A stretch of 64,000 nucleotides of DNA from Haliscomenobacter sp. (lineage in GTDB: Bacteria; Bacteroidota; Bacteroidia; Chitinophagales; Saprospiraceae): positions 1 through 64,000 of the forward strand of contig NZ_JADKCX010000024.1 of NCBI RefSeq assembly GCF_016718685.1, given 5' to 3'. The notes under the pieces were generated by a model. That model had not been told where the DNA came from, did not search any database, and saw only the letters and a program-made list of their open reading frames with translations. The translations under genes were made by a program, and so were the position numbers. The stretch's first letter is position 1. Each line of letters opens with the position of its first letter. Shown here piece by piece: positions 1 through 9,951 of this stretch.

Positions 1-781
1 TTTCCGGCTCATTATGGGCTTCGTGGTAAAGACCTGGGTATTCCACAAAAGTCAAAGGTCCCTCTACCTGTTGGGCAAAAGCTTTGCTGGCAGGGTGAGA
101 AGTGAGCCCGTCGGCAGTGCCGTGAAAGAGTAAAGTAGGCACTGGCATTTCCCCACTATAAGCACGGAGCCAACTCGCACCTTGTAGTACCCCATGCAAC
201 AAACCGGGGGTTATACGATTGTGTACCAATGGGTCTTTTTGATATGCAGTAACCACTTCGGGGTCGCGGGAGATCAAGGTAGAATCAATTTCGTTGGCCA
301 ACGACAATTTAGGCAGCCCAGATGCTACTAACACCTGCCGCTACCACTTTCCGGAGGCTGGCGGGTGTAAATGCCAGATCGATGAAGGGCGAAGACAGTA
401 TCAAGCCACGAAATGCTTGTTTTTCGGAGCACATAATTGAACCATTACACTCCAGCCTGTCCGTACAAAATAATGGGTTTTGGATCCGGTATTCTTTCTC
501 CACTTTGCACGCAAAAATAAGGCCAAATCATCCAGTAAAGACTCCAGGTTTGGCGCATGCCCCCTCGGCCCACCCGACTCACCATGCCCACGGTGGTCGT
601 AGGCCATTACGGCATAGCCTTGCTGATTAAAATATTCGGCAACATGATTGTAGCGCCCACAATGTTCACCAATTCCGTGTACAATTGCGATCACGGCGCG
701 AGGTTCAACATGATCCCAAACCAGGCAACGCAAATTGATGTTGTCGGTGGTATTTAGGTAGAGGGTGCGAGGAGCTGGCAT
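1..781 (-). pseudogene. Alpha/beta hydrolase (monoacylglycerol-lipase-like), frame-disrupted, runs off the window
   Basis: Serine hydrolase of the lysophospholipase/monoacylglycerol lipase group. From the ATG at 779-781 the first ~95 residues show the family core (AIVHGIGEHCGRY, YDHRGHGESGG). Around 430-500 the nucleophile elbow, expected as GHSMGG, is scrambled and no single frame is open. The frame then recovers as FRGLILSSPFIDLAFTP and shifts again near 317 to a frame that stays open to base 1. That last part holds the expected acid (LLFHGTADGLTS) and histidine (YPGLYHEAHNE). At least three indels are needed. The cause may be decay or poor sequence; the many similar lesions elsewhere in the window favour poor sequence. 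The C-terminus lies outside the window. Confidence 0.75.
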
Positions 782-798
782 GGATAAAGGTTTAATGG

Positions 799-865
799 GT
801 TCGGGGGTTCGAGAGTTTAAGGGTCAACTCTTCAACAATAAACACTTCAACTCTTCAACTAACCC
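799..865. repeat. Octamer-type intergenic repeat (GTTCGAGG/CTTCAACT units)
   Basis: This gap between the hydrolase start and fmt holds GGTTCGGGGGTTCGAGAG followed by CTTCAACTCTTCAACTAACCC. It is a degenerate member of the octamer hairpins that recur at 41.5, 46.7 and 61.5 kb. Confidence 0.5.
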
Positions 866-896
866 TGCTATCTTCACGCCAAATTAGCAATTAAGC

Positions 897-1814
897 ATGA
901 AATTAAAAATCGTATTTATGGGAACGCCTGATTTTGCCGTTCCCGCTTTGGATATTCTGGTGCAGCATGGATACGAGATCGTTGGCGTAGTAAGCGTTGC
1001 CGATAAAATGGGAGGCCGGGGCATGAAACAAGTGCTGGAATCTCCGGTAAAAAAATACGCTCTGGCGCATGGCATTCCAGTACTGCAACCCGAAAAATTG
1101 CGCAATCCTGAATTTTTGACTCAATTGCGCGAATTAGGGGCCAATTTGCAAATTGTAGTGGCTTTTCGCATGTTGCCAGAGGTGGTATGGGCGATGCCCA
1201 GTTTGGGCACTTTCAACCTACACGGTTCCTTGTTGCCACGTTATCGGGGAGCAGCGCCCATCAATTGGGCTGTGATCAACGGCGATACCGAAACGGGCGT
1301 GACCACTTTTTTTCTCCAACACGAAATTGATACGGGCAGCATTATTTTTCAAGACAAAATGCCCATCGGCGAAGATGAAACCGCGGGTGATGTACACGAC
1401 CGCATGATGCAATTGGGAGCAAGCACCGTGCTCAAAACCGTGCAAGCCATTGAAGCAGGGACAGCACCAAGCGTTCCGCAGGACGATGCACAGGCCAGCC
1501 ATGCCCCTAAAATTTTTCACGAAACCTGCCAAATCAACTTTGATCAAAGCACTGCACAAGTCCACAATTTTGTGCGCGGGCTCAGCCCTTTTCCGGCCGC
1601 CTGGACAACGCTGGATGGACAAGAACTGAAAGTACTCCGCAGCGCCAAAGAAGTGCTGACGCACGATCATCCCCCAGGGAAATTATTTTCCGATGGCCGT
1701 TCATACCTCAAATTCAGTACCCGCGATGGATTTGTACAAGTCCTTGAACTCCAGTTGCAGGGACGCAAACGGATGTTGGTGAAGGATTTTTTGAATGGAT
1801 ACAAGATGGCGTAA
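897..1814 (+). CDS. fmt: Methionyl-tRNA formyltransferase
   Basis: Transfers a formyl group from 10-formyl-tetrahydrofolate to initiator Met-tRNA in the cytosol. The 305 residues match the usual ~310. The N-terminal formyltransferase fold begins MKLKIVFMGTPDFAVPAL. Asn107, His109 and the SLLP loop (HGSLLPRYRGAAP, 109-121), followed by Asp145 in HEIDTG, are the catalytic set known for the family. The C-terminal OB-like tRNA-binding domain occupies about 205-305. The start is the first ATG, which directly opens the conserved beta strand. The gene is intact and no def gene lies beside it here. Confidence 0.96.
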   Translation: MKLKIVFMGTPDFAVPALDILVQHGYEIVGVVSVADKMGGRGMKQVLESPVKKYALAHGIPVLQPEKLRNPEFLTQLRELGANLQIVVAFRMLPEVVWAMPSLGTFNLHGSLLPRYRGAAPINWAVINGDTETGVTTFFLQHEIDTGSIIFQDKMPIGEDETAGDVHDRMMQLGASTVLKTVQAIEAGTAPSVPQDDAQASHAPKIFHETCQINFDQSTAQVHNFVRGLSPFPAAWTTLDGQELKVLRSAKEVLTHDHPPGKLFSDGRSYLKFSTRDGFVQVLELQLQGRKRMLVKDFLNGYKMA

Positions 1815-1908
1815 TTTATTTTAGAAAAAATTCAAAAATCATATTAGATTTATCATAGCAACAGATTTTAGAAATCTAAACCATAGTCGTTCACCTAAAA
1901 CCACAGCA

Positions 1909-2796
1909 ATGGAGCTCCTCATTGAAACCCTTTCCAAACAGTATTCCAACGGGGTGCAAGCCCTCAATAATGTATCGCTAAACATTCCCCAGGGGATGTT
2001 TGGGCTTTTGGGCCCCAATGGCGCGGGCAAATCCACACTGATGCGCACCATTGCCACCTTGCAAAAAGCCGATAGTGGCTCCATTACCTGGGGCGAATTG
2101 AACATCCTGGAGCAACAGGAAGAAATGCGCAAGGTGTTGGGCTATTTGCCGCAAGAGTTTGGCGTATACCCCCGGGTAAGCGCCGAAATGATGCTCGATC
2201 ACATTGCCCGCCTGAAAGGGCTTTCCAACCGCAAAGAACGCAATGAAACGGTGAGTGCTCTCCTGCAAAAAGTGAATTTGTACAAAGAGCGCAAACGCAA
2301 CCTGGGAACCTATTCCGGGGGCATGAAACAGCGCTTCGGGATTGCCCAGGCCCTGATTGGTAACCCTAAAATTTTGATCGTTGACGAACCCACCGCTGGC
2401 CTCGATCCTGCTGAGCGCAACCGCTTTTACAACCTACTCAGCGAAATTGGAGAAAGCACCATCGTGATCCTCAGTACCCACATTGTTGAAGATGTAAAAA
2501 CGCTGTGCAAGCAGTTTGCCATCATTTGTAGCGGCGAGGTGATGTACGTGGGTACGCCACACGATGCGGTCAAAACCCTGGATGGAAAAATCTGGTCCAA
2601 AGCCATTGACAAACATGAAATTGAAGACTACCGCGAAAAATACAAGGTGATTGCCACCCAGTTGAGTGAAGGGAAACTGTTTATCCGGGTCGTCAGCGAT
2701 GACAATCCTGGGGAAGGTTTTACAGCCTCGGAACCCACCTTGGAAGACGTGTATTTCAATGCCATTTCCGCCAAAGTTGATTTGGTTACCCTCTAA
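1909..2796 (+). CDS. ABC transporter ATP-binding protein
   Basis: Cytosolic ATPase subunit of an ABC exporter, 295 residues. Walker A is GPNGAGKS (35-42), the Q-loop sits in GYLPQEFGVYP, the signature is YSGGMKQR, and Walker B is ILIVDEPTAGLDP followed by a switch histidine in LSTHIVEDV. The ~70-residue C-terminal extension is typical of CcmA/NatA-like exporters. The permease-peptidase gene starts 11 bases downstream, so the two almost certainly form one operon and one transporter. The substrate cannot be read from the sequence. Confidence 0.93.
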   Translation: MELLIETLSKQYSNGVQALNNVSLNIPQGMFGLLGPNGAGKSTLMRTIATLQKADSGSITWGELNILEQQEEMRKVLGYLPQEFGVYPRVSAEMMLDHIARLKGLSNRKERNETVSALLQKVNLYKERKRNLGTYSGGMKQRFGIAQALIGNPKILIVDEPTAGLDPAERNRFYNLLSEIGESTIVILSTHIVEDVKTLCKQFAIICSGEVMYVGTPHDAVKTLDGKIWSKAIDKHEIEDYREKYKVIATQLSEGKLFIRVVSDDNPGEGFTASEPTLEDVYFNAISAKVDLVTL

Positions 2797-2807
2797 ACCC
2801 TACGCTC

Positions 2808-5800
2808 ATGTTTTGGACAGTCTTTAGCTTCGAGTTAAACTATCGCCTGCGTCGGCCGGCTACCTATATTTATTTTTTTACCATACTCCTGTTGGTTACT
2901 TTAATTATCGCCAATGGTGGTTCACCCGCCAGTGAAAAAGTACACCACAATTCCCCGGCCATGATTGGCTCATTTTTTTCAACAATGGGCATATTGTCCA
3001 TATTGATCTGTTCGGCGGTAATGGGCGTTCCCCTTTATCGGGATTTGGAGCACAATACCAAGGAGTACCTGTTGTCTAGCCCCATCCGCAAATCTGCTTA
3101 TTTTTGGGGGCGTTTTTGGGGATCTTTTGCTATTTTGGTTTTCATCTGTCTGGGAGCTATCCCCGGATTTATGATTGGTTCCTGGATAGGTCCTTTATTT
3201 GATTGGGCCAAACCAGAACGATACGGCCCCAATCACCTGGTTTACTACCTCTGGCCATTTGTCACGCTCTTGCTGCCTAGCCTTTTTTTTAGCAGTTGTT
3301 TGTTTTTTGGCCTGGTGTCCTGGTTTCGCAACAACCGCATCCTGTACACCGTATCGATCATGTTGTTCATCCTGTACCTTTTGTCGGATTTTTGGTGCGC
3401 GATATCGAAAGCGGGATTTGGTAGATTTGCTTGACCCCTTCGGCATCAATACCTATACCAATGCCATCAAATACCTGACGCCTGCTGAGCAAAACAGCCA
3501 GTTGGTAAGCATTCAAGGCAATCTATTGCTCAACCGGATTTTGTGGCCCAGCATCGGATTCCTGCTTTTATTGCTTACCTATTTCCGTTTCAGCATTCAA
3601 GGGTTTATAGCCGATCGCATGAGGGTGATGAGGAGGTCTAAAAAAGAAGAAGTACTCCCAGCTCCCGGTCGGGTGAAATTGCCCCAAACCAATCCTGTAT
3701 TCAATCAAAGCCTCAATTGGGCCAATGCCTGGAATCTGGGCAAGCTTGAATTTTTCAACATCCTCCGCGATCCCTATTTTTTATCCATTATTCTGGGTGG
3801 TACCGTGTTCCTGTTTTTGGATGACTGGATTGGCTTTTTGCAATACGGCGTTCCTGATCGCCCGCTGACGATGAACATGTTATTGTTCAAATCATACAAT
3901 TACAACACCTTCGTATTCATTATCCTGATTTTTTACGCCGGGGAAACCGCTCACCGCGACCAGTCGACCAAATTTGCCAGCATTGGCGATGCACTACCCG
4001 TTCCGAATTGGGTGCAGTTGGGCTCCAAATTTATGGCCATTACCGGTGTTTGTTTTTTGCTGGCCACCGTCCCGATGCTGATTGGGCTTTTGGTACAGGT
4101 GCTGCGCGGATTTTATCATTTCAAGCTCCATTTTTATTTGGTTGACTTGTACCTGATCACTTTTTGGGATTATTTCCAAATGGCGCTGCTGGCTTATTTT
4201 GTACATGCCCTGGTGAACAACAAGTTTGTCGGGCATTTTGTCGGCATGGCGATTTGGATCATCATGTTCGTATTGCGCAATTTTTTGAATTTTGATTACA
4301 ACCTGTTCTTTTACAGCTACAAGCCAGGTTACCTCATTTCGGACATGAATGATTTTGGGCATTTTGCCCAGCCGCTTTTTTGGTTCAATTTGTACTGGAC
4401 TTCTTTTGGACTGATCCTCTTGCTGTTTGCAGCCCTGCTGTGGCCGCGCGGTAGTGAAAACACCCTGCGGAGGCGTTTGGCGGACTTTCGCCAGGCTTGG
4501 AATTGGCGTACGAGCTCCGGTTTTGTGGTGCTCTTACTCGTTTGGCTCGGTAGCGCTGCATTTGTATACCACAATGTAAGTGGAGTGAACCATTATCGAA
4601 CCTCCAAAGAAGGCAAAACCTGGTCGCCCACTACGAAAAGCGCTACAAAAAGTACGAGCGGATTCCTCAGCCCAAAGTGACGGGCATCAAAGTATTTGCG
4701 GATGTGTATCCCCAAAACCGCAGCATTGCCGTACGGGCAGTGTTGAAGCTTCAAAACAAAAGCGGACAAGCCATCGATTCCTTGCACCTGCTTTCGAACG
4801 ATGGACAACAATACCAGCTCAGCTTTAATGGCAAAAACCTGAAACCGGCCAAATTCGAGGTCAGGCCTCGCCCCATGATGAGCCTCTTTTACGCCAAACC
4901 CGATACGGGCGGCTACCGCATTTTTGTACTACCCAAACGGCTCGCCCCCGGCGATTCTGCCACTTTGGTCATCCGTACAGTGCTCAGTAACCCTGGCTTT
5001 GTCAACGATGGTTATCGACGCGAGATTATTCAAAATGGCACCTTTACCGATGGCGGATTGCCTTCCATTGGCTACAATTCGCAATTGGAATTGTCGAGCG
5101 ATGAAGACCGTAAAAAACACAAATTGCCCAAAAAAGAGGAAGACCTGCCACCCCACCGCGATCCTTACGGGGAAAAAACCTTGTTGTTCAATGACGATGC
5201 CGACTTCATTACGTTTGAATGCACCATCAGCACCGTACCCGACCAAATTGCGATTGCACCAGGGTATTTGCAAAAAGAATGGCAGCAAAATGGACGGCGG
5301 TATTTTCATTATGTACAAGACAGCAAAATTGATTATTTCTTCAATTTGGTGTCGGCGCGGTATACGGTGTTGCGCGATAAATGGGTAAGCCCGGAGGGCA
5401 AAACGGTCAACATTGAAATTTTCCACCACCACGAACATGCCTATAATCTGGATCGGATGGTGGCTTCGCTTAAAAATGGCTTGAGTTATTTTGAGGAAAA
5501 TTTTGGCCCTTACCAGTTCCGGCAAGTGCGAATTTTGGAGTTTCCGCGTTATGCTGAATTCGCGCAATCTTTCCCCAATACCATCCCGTATTCCGAGGAT
5601 TTTGGCTGGTACGCCGATTTTAGCGATCCGAATAAGTATGACTATTTTTATTACGTGACCGCACACGAGTTGGCGCACCAATGGTGGGGGCACCAGGTAT
5701 CGCCCAATTACACCCGCGGCTCCAACCTCATTTCGGAATCGCTCGCCGAATACTCTGCCTTGATGATTGCCCAAAAGCAGTATGGCCGTGAAAACCTGCA

Positions 5801-6460
5801 ACGTTTTCTGAAATACGATCTGGATCGATACCTCCGCGGCCGGGCTTCAGAATCCAAAAAGGAAAACGTATTCATCAATTGCAATCGCCCCTACCAGTGG
5901 TACCAAAAAGGAAGTTTGATCCTGTACGCATTGCAGGATTACGTCGGTGAAGAAAAACTCAATGGCGCCATTCGGGCTTTCCGGGATAGTTTTGCGCTGC
6001 GCGAAACCCCACCTTTTGCGGGGAGTTACGACCTCTACAATTTCATCAAAAAAGTGGTGCCCGACTCGCTGCAATACTACCTGGAAGATTCCTGGCTCAA
6101 AATTGCGCTGTACGAAAACCGCATCATCAGTGCCAAAGCCAAAAAACTGGATGGGGATCGTTACGAGGTGACACTCAAGGTGAAATCGCGAAAGATGTAC
6201 GCCGATGAAAAAGGCAATGAGGCTGAGGCCAAAAACATGAACGACTACATTGACATTGGGGTGTTTGCTGAAGACAAAGTGGCCAAAGATGGCAAAAGCT
6301 GACCCAACCCCTTTATTTTCAAAAGCACCGCCTGAAAACTGGTGAGCATGAAATTAAAGTGGTGGTCAAAGGAAAACCCGAAAAGGCGGGTATTGATCCT
6401 TACAATAAACTGATCGATCGGATACCAGAAGACAACCGGAATACGGTGGATTTGGATTAA
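2808..6460 (+). CDS. ABC permease fused to M1-family aminopeptidase (four frameshifts)
   Basis: Restoring four bases gives one protein of about 1,218 residues: a multi-span ABC-2-type permease with two membrane blocks, then a periplasmic M1 peptidase. Lesions: near 3390 and 3412 (a T run and a GGG run, each one base short), near 4618 (A run) and near 6296 (A run). Across each junction the protein reads on, for example LLSDF-LVRDIESGDLVDLLD and KN-LVAHYEKRYKKYERIPQPKVTGIKV. The peptidase carries zinc motif HELAH in TAHELAHQWWGHQV (about 5660-5695) and a downstream Glu in SESLAEYSAL. The true stop is TAA at 6458-6460, just before a terminator. Permease/M1 fusions are known in Bacteroidota. It pairs with the ATPase 11 bases upstream. 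The peptidase substrate is unknown. Confidence 0.88.
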
Positions 6461-6467
6461 AAAAAAT

Positions 6468-6501
6468 GGGGTTGCAAATGAACGTTTGCAACTCCGTTTT
6501 T
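6468..6501 (+). terminator. Intrinsic terminator after the permease-peptidase gene
   Basis: GGGGTTGCAAA (6468-6478) pairs with TTTGCAACTCC (6485-6495) across a 6-base loop and is followed by GTTTTT. It lies 8 bases after the restored stop, which supports 6460 as the real gene end. Confidence 0.85.
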
Positions 6502-6511
6502 CTAAATACAC

Positions 6512-6571
6512 TTGTCGGCTCAATTTTCATCCTGGGACTAAGCCCAGCTCCGCCGAGGATTCATGCGACAA
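6512..6571 (+). other. Possible structured 5' leader of the TPR kinase gene
   Basis: Nested inverted repeats are visible: TTGTCG (6512-6517) with CGACAA (6566-6571), ATC with GAT inside that, and CTGGG (6532-6536) with CCCAG (6543-6547). The element lies between the upstream terminator and the ATG at 6608. It matches no riboswitch class I recognise and could be chance pairing. Confidence 0.3.
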
Positions 6572-6607
6572 AATCTCGGAAATTCACTAATCAAGTTTTG
6601 AGTTTAG

Positions 6608-9600
6608 ATGCGCGGTCATTTCATTCTTTTAATTTACTTACTGGCACCCATTCTTTCTAGTAGCCAGTCTACAGAGATCGACAGCATGAAGCAGTTATTG
6701 CCCAGTCAAGCTGCTACCAAGCGGCTCAATACTTTACTGAGTCTTTCCTTTCAGTTTTTCGAATTCAGCGCCGAGAATGCACACCTTTATGCCTTGAAGG
6801 CGCTTGCAGAAGCTAGAAAAATTAAAAATCGGCCTGGAGAAAAACATGCCCTCACCTTGATTGGAGAATACCATCATAAAATCCGTAATTCTCCTAAAGC
6901 CCATGAATTTTTACGAAAAGCAGATAAAATCAGCCTCAAAGAAGGCGGGAATCTTTATACCGCATATAATTATGTCATTCGGGCGAATATTTATTTAGAG
7001 GAGTCCCAAAGTGATTCTGCCCGGGTTTGCTTCCAAACAGCGTTTAAACTCCTTGAAAAAGAAAGTCACTACAAAATTAAGTATTACAGCTATTACTCTT
7101 ATTCAAGTTATTTATTTGATCAGCTTCAACTAGACGAAGCTAAAAGATTCTGGAAGGCTTATACATAGATGCTGTAAAAAACCATGCTGTATCAAATCAA
7201 GTAGCGTTGCTTACACAACTTGCGGCCATAGAGAATAAAAAAGATGAATATAAAAAGGCTGATGCCTATTTGATGAAGGCCAAGCCGTTATTACCAAAAA
7301 TCTCCTATAGCTATGTGAAATTTAATTTCTTCTACCACCTTGCGCATATTGTGTACAACAAGGGCGATTACATTGCCGCCATTACCCAACTTAAGTCAGT
7401 ACTTTCGATTAAAGAAATAGCGCAATATGAAGATATAAAGGCGGATATGACCGCATTGTCTGGAAATATATATGTAGCTCAGGGGGAATTAGACCTTGCT
7501 TTGAAATCATACCTTGAGGCGGTCAAAGTATATGATCGACTGAAATTGAAAAAGGATTTGGTGAATGTTTACCTTGATATCGCCTGGCTATATTTTAAAC
7601 AATCTAACACAGAGGAAATTGCCCGTTTCGCTAATATGGCCATGGAAATAGCTAAGGAAATTAAGCATGAAGAAGGCATCGCCAGGGCACATTCTACACT
7701 GGGCACCCTTCTTTCCTCCCAGCAAAAATATACAGCAGCGATCCAAGAACATAAACAGGCCTTAACCATCATTAAACGGCTTAACGCTCGCAAAAATATT
7801 TCTGATACCTATTACAACCTGAGCACTTTATATGAGGATTTGGGGCAATTGGATAATGCTATATTTTATGCCGAAAAATGTATGGAAATGGATGAGTCAA
7901 TAGGAGACCTCTTTAATTTAGGGATGAGTTGCCAAAAAATGCTTCACTACATATCTTACAAAAAAAATACGGCCCTGCAGAAGCCCTTTTAACGAAAGCA
8001 TTGGCACTGGCAAAACAGGCAACTTCGCCAGAATTAGAGCGGGACATTGAGTTGCTTTTTGCTGAATTACATGAAAAAAAAGGGGCCTTCAAAGCTGCAA
8101 ATCAGCATTTGCGGCTCGCTTCTGCAATAAATGATAGCCTCGTCAAAATTGCGGATATAGAAAAAACAGCTGAAATACGGGCGCTCTTTGACCTGGAAAA
8201 CATAGAGTTAAAAAGTAAACATCAGGAACAAGTATTGGCATTGCAACGCGCCAAAATAGACAGTCAGCGCAACTATTATATCATGATTGTCATCATATTA
8301 ATATTGGTATCCAGCCTATTCCTTGTTGGCGTATTTTTATTCAACTCTAGCCGGAAGAGCAATATTAGGCTGCGTAGAGAAATTGTGGAACGAAAAAAGG
8401 CTGAAGCTCAAATCCTTCAAAGTCAGGTATTGTTTGAAGAAGCTCAGGCCATTGCCCGCGTAGGCAGTTGGGAATTCAATTTGTTAAACTCGGAATTACA
8501 TTGGTCCAAAGAAACGTATCGAATTTTTGAGTTAGAACATCATTCCACAGATGGATTGTATGAAGCTTGGCGGCAGAAATGTCACCCTGAAGATTTTATC
8601 CTACTTGAAAATGCAATACAAAATACCATTAAAACAGGAGAGCCCTTTCATATTGAGCATCGTGCTGTGTTCCACGACGCCGTGATAAAATACATCGCCT
8701 GCATTGGTGAAGTGGTCAAAAATGCTGAAGGGCAAGTAATTGGGTTAAAAGGTACCGATCAAGATATCACCCCACAAAAGCAAGCTGAAATTGCTAAATC
8801 GGAGTTCATGGCGAGTATGAGCCACGAGATCAGAACCCCAATCAATGGCGTAATCGGCATTGCAAACCTGCTAATAGAGGAGCAACTCAGTCCCACGCAA
8901 CGTGAATATGTGGAGACTTTAAAGTTTTCGGCACAACATTTATCCAGTATCGTTTCAGACATTCTCGACTTTTCAAAAATCGAATCAGGTAAGCTTGTTT
9001 TTGAAAGCATTCCCTTCGATTTGCATAAGGTGACTTCGAATGTGTTTAGACTTTTTGAAACCACCACAAAAGAGAAATCTATAGTATTGGCCTTTGTTCC
9101 AGATCCGCGTATCGACTATCTCTTATCCGGCGATTATGTGAGACTAAGCCAAATCCTATCCAATCTGTTATCCAATGCGATTAAATTCACAGAAAAAGGC
9201 TCCGTAGAACTTGCCTACACGTTGAGGGAGGAAACGCAAAATAGTATCCAGGTAAATTTCACCATAAAAGATACTGGCATTGGGATTTCAGCCCAACAAC
9301 TTAAGCAAATATTTGAAAATTTTTCGCAGGCTGATATTAGCACTACTCGAAAGTACGGCGGAACAGGCTTGGGGCTTAGCATTAGTAAAAACCTTGTTGA
9401 ACAACAAGGCGGAACGATTGCTGTAAAAAGTAGTGTAGGCCAAGGATCTGTTTTCTCTGTAGATTTGAGGTATGATAAACACGAAAGTCTTCCCCCGGCA
9501 GGCCTCGCAGAAATTGCGCCGCCCGCCCAGATGAATCTCCAAGGGATGCACCTTTTAATCGCCGAGGATAACAACATAAATATACTTGTCCTAACCACCA

Positions 9601-9929
9601 TGTTAAGGAAATGGGGCGCGGAATACGTGGTTGCCAAAGATGGCCAAGAAGCGGTCGACTTCGCAAGAACGAATGATTTTGACGCGATTATCATGGATAT
9701 TCAAATGCCCAATGTAGATGGGTTGGAAGCAGCTCACACGATCAGGCAATTCACCGATAATCGAAAACGCAATATCCCCATCATTGCTTTTACTGCCGAG
9801 GCAACACCTGAATCCCATCAAAAATATTTGAGCTCTGGCTTTAATGAATCTTTGACCAAGCCGTTTAAGCCAGAGCATCTGTTTAGCATTTTAAAAAAAT
9901 ACCAGGGCCCGAACCTGCCAGAATCGTAA
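6608..9929 (+). CDS. TPR-PAS hybrid sensor histidine kinase with C-terminal receiver (two frameshifts)
   Basis: With two bases restored this is one protein of about 1,107 residues. Lesions lie near 7149 (RF-LEGLYIDAVKNHAVSNQVALL) and near 7937 (an A run; SCQK-NASLHILQKKYGPAEALL). Order: signal peptide (MRGHFILLIYLLAPILSSSQ), periplasmic TPR repeats over about 500 residues, one membrane helix (about 8275-8345, YYIMIVIILILVSSLFLVGV), a coiled linker, a PAS domain, HisKA with SHEIRTPINGV (phospho-His), HATPase with DTGIGI and GTGLGLSI, then a receiver (AEDN; phospho-Asp in IIMDIQMP; Lys in LTKPFK). It resembles Bacteroidota TPR-type sensors; the ligand is unknown. No output regulator is adjacent. 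Confidence 0.88.
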
Positions 9930-9951
9930 ATAGAGGAAAAGACCTGAGGGT

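Noticed and set aside
2808..4680. Two separate permease genes upstream of a stand-alone peptidase
   Set aside because: The reading continues across each junction after one-base corrections, and no start signal or terminator lies between.
4929..5801. Long minus-strand ORF of 290 codons
   Set aside because: It lies antisense to the M1 peptidase domain, has no family motif, and the plus strand carries clear catalytic motifs.
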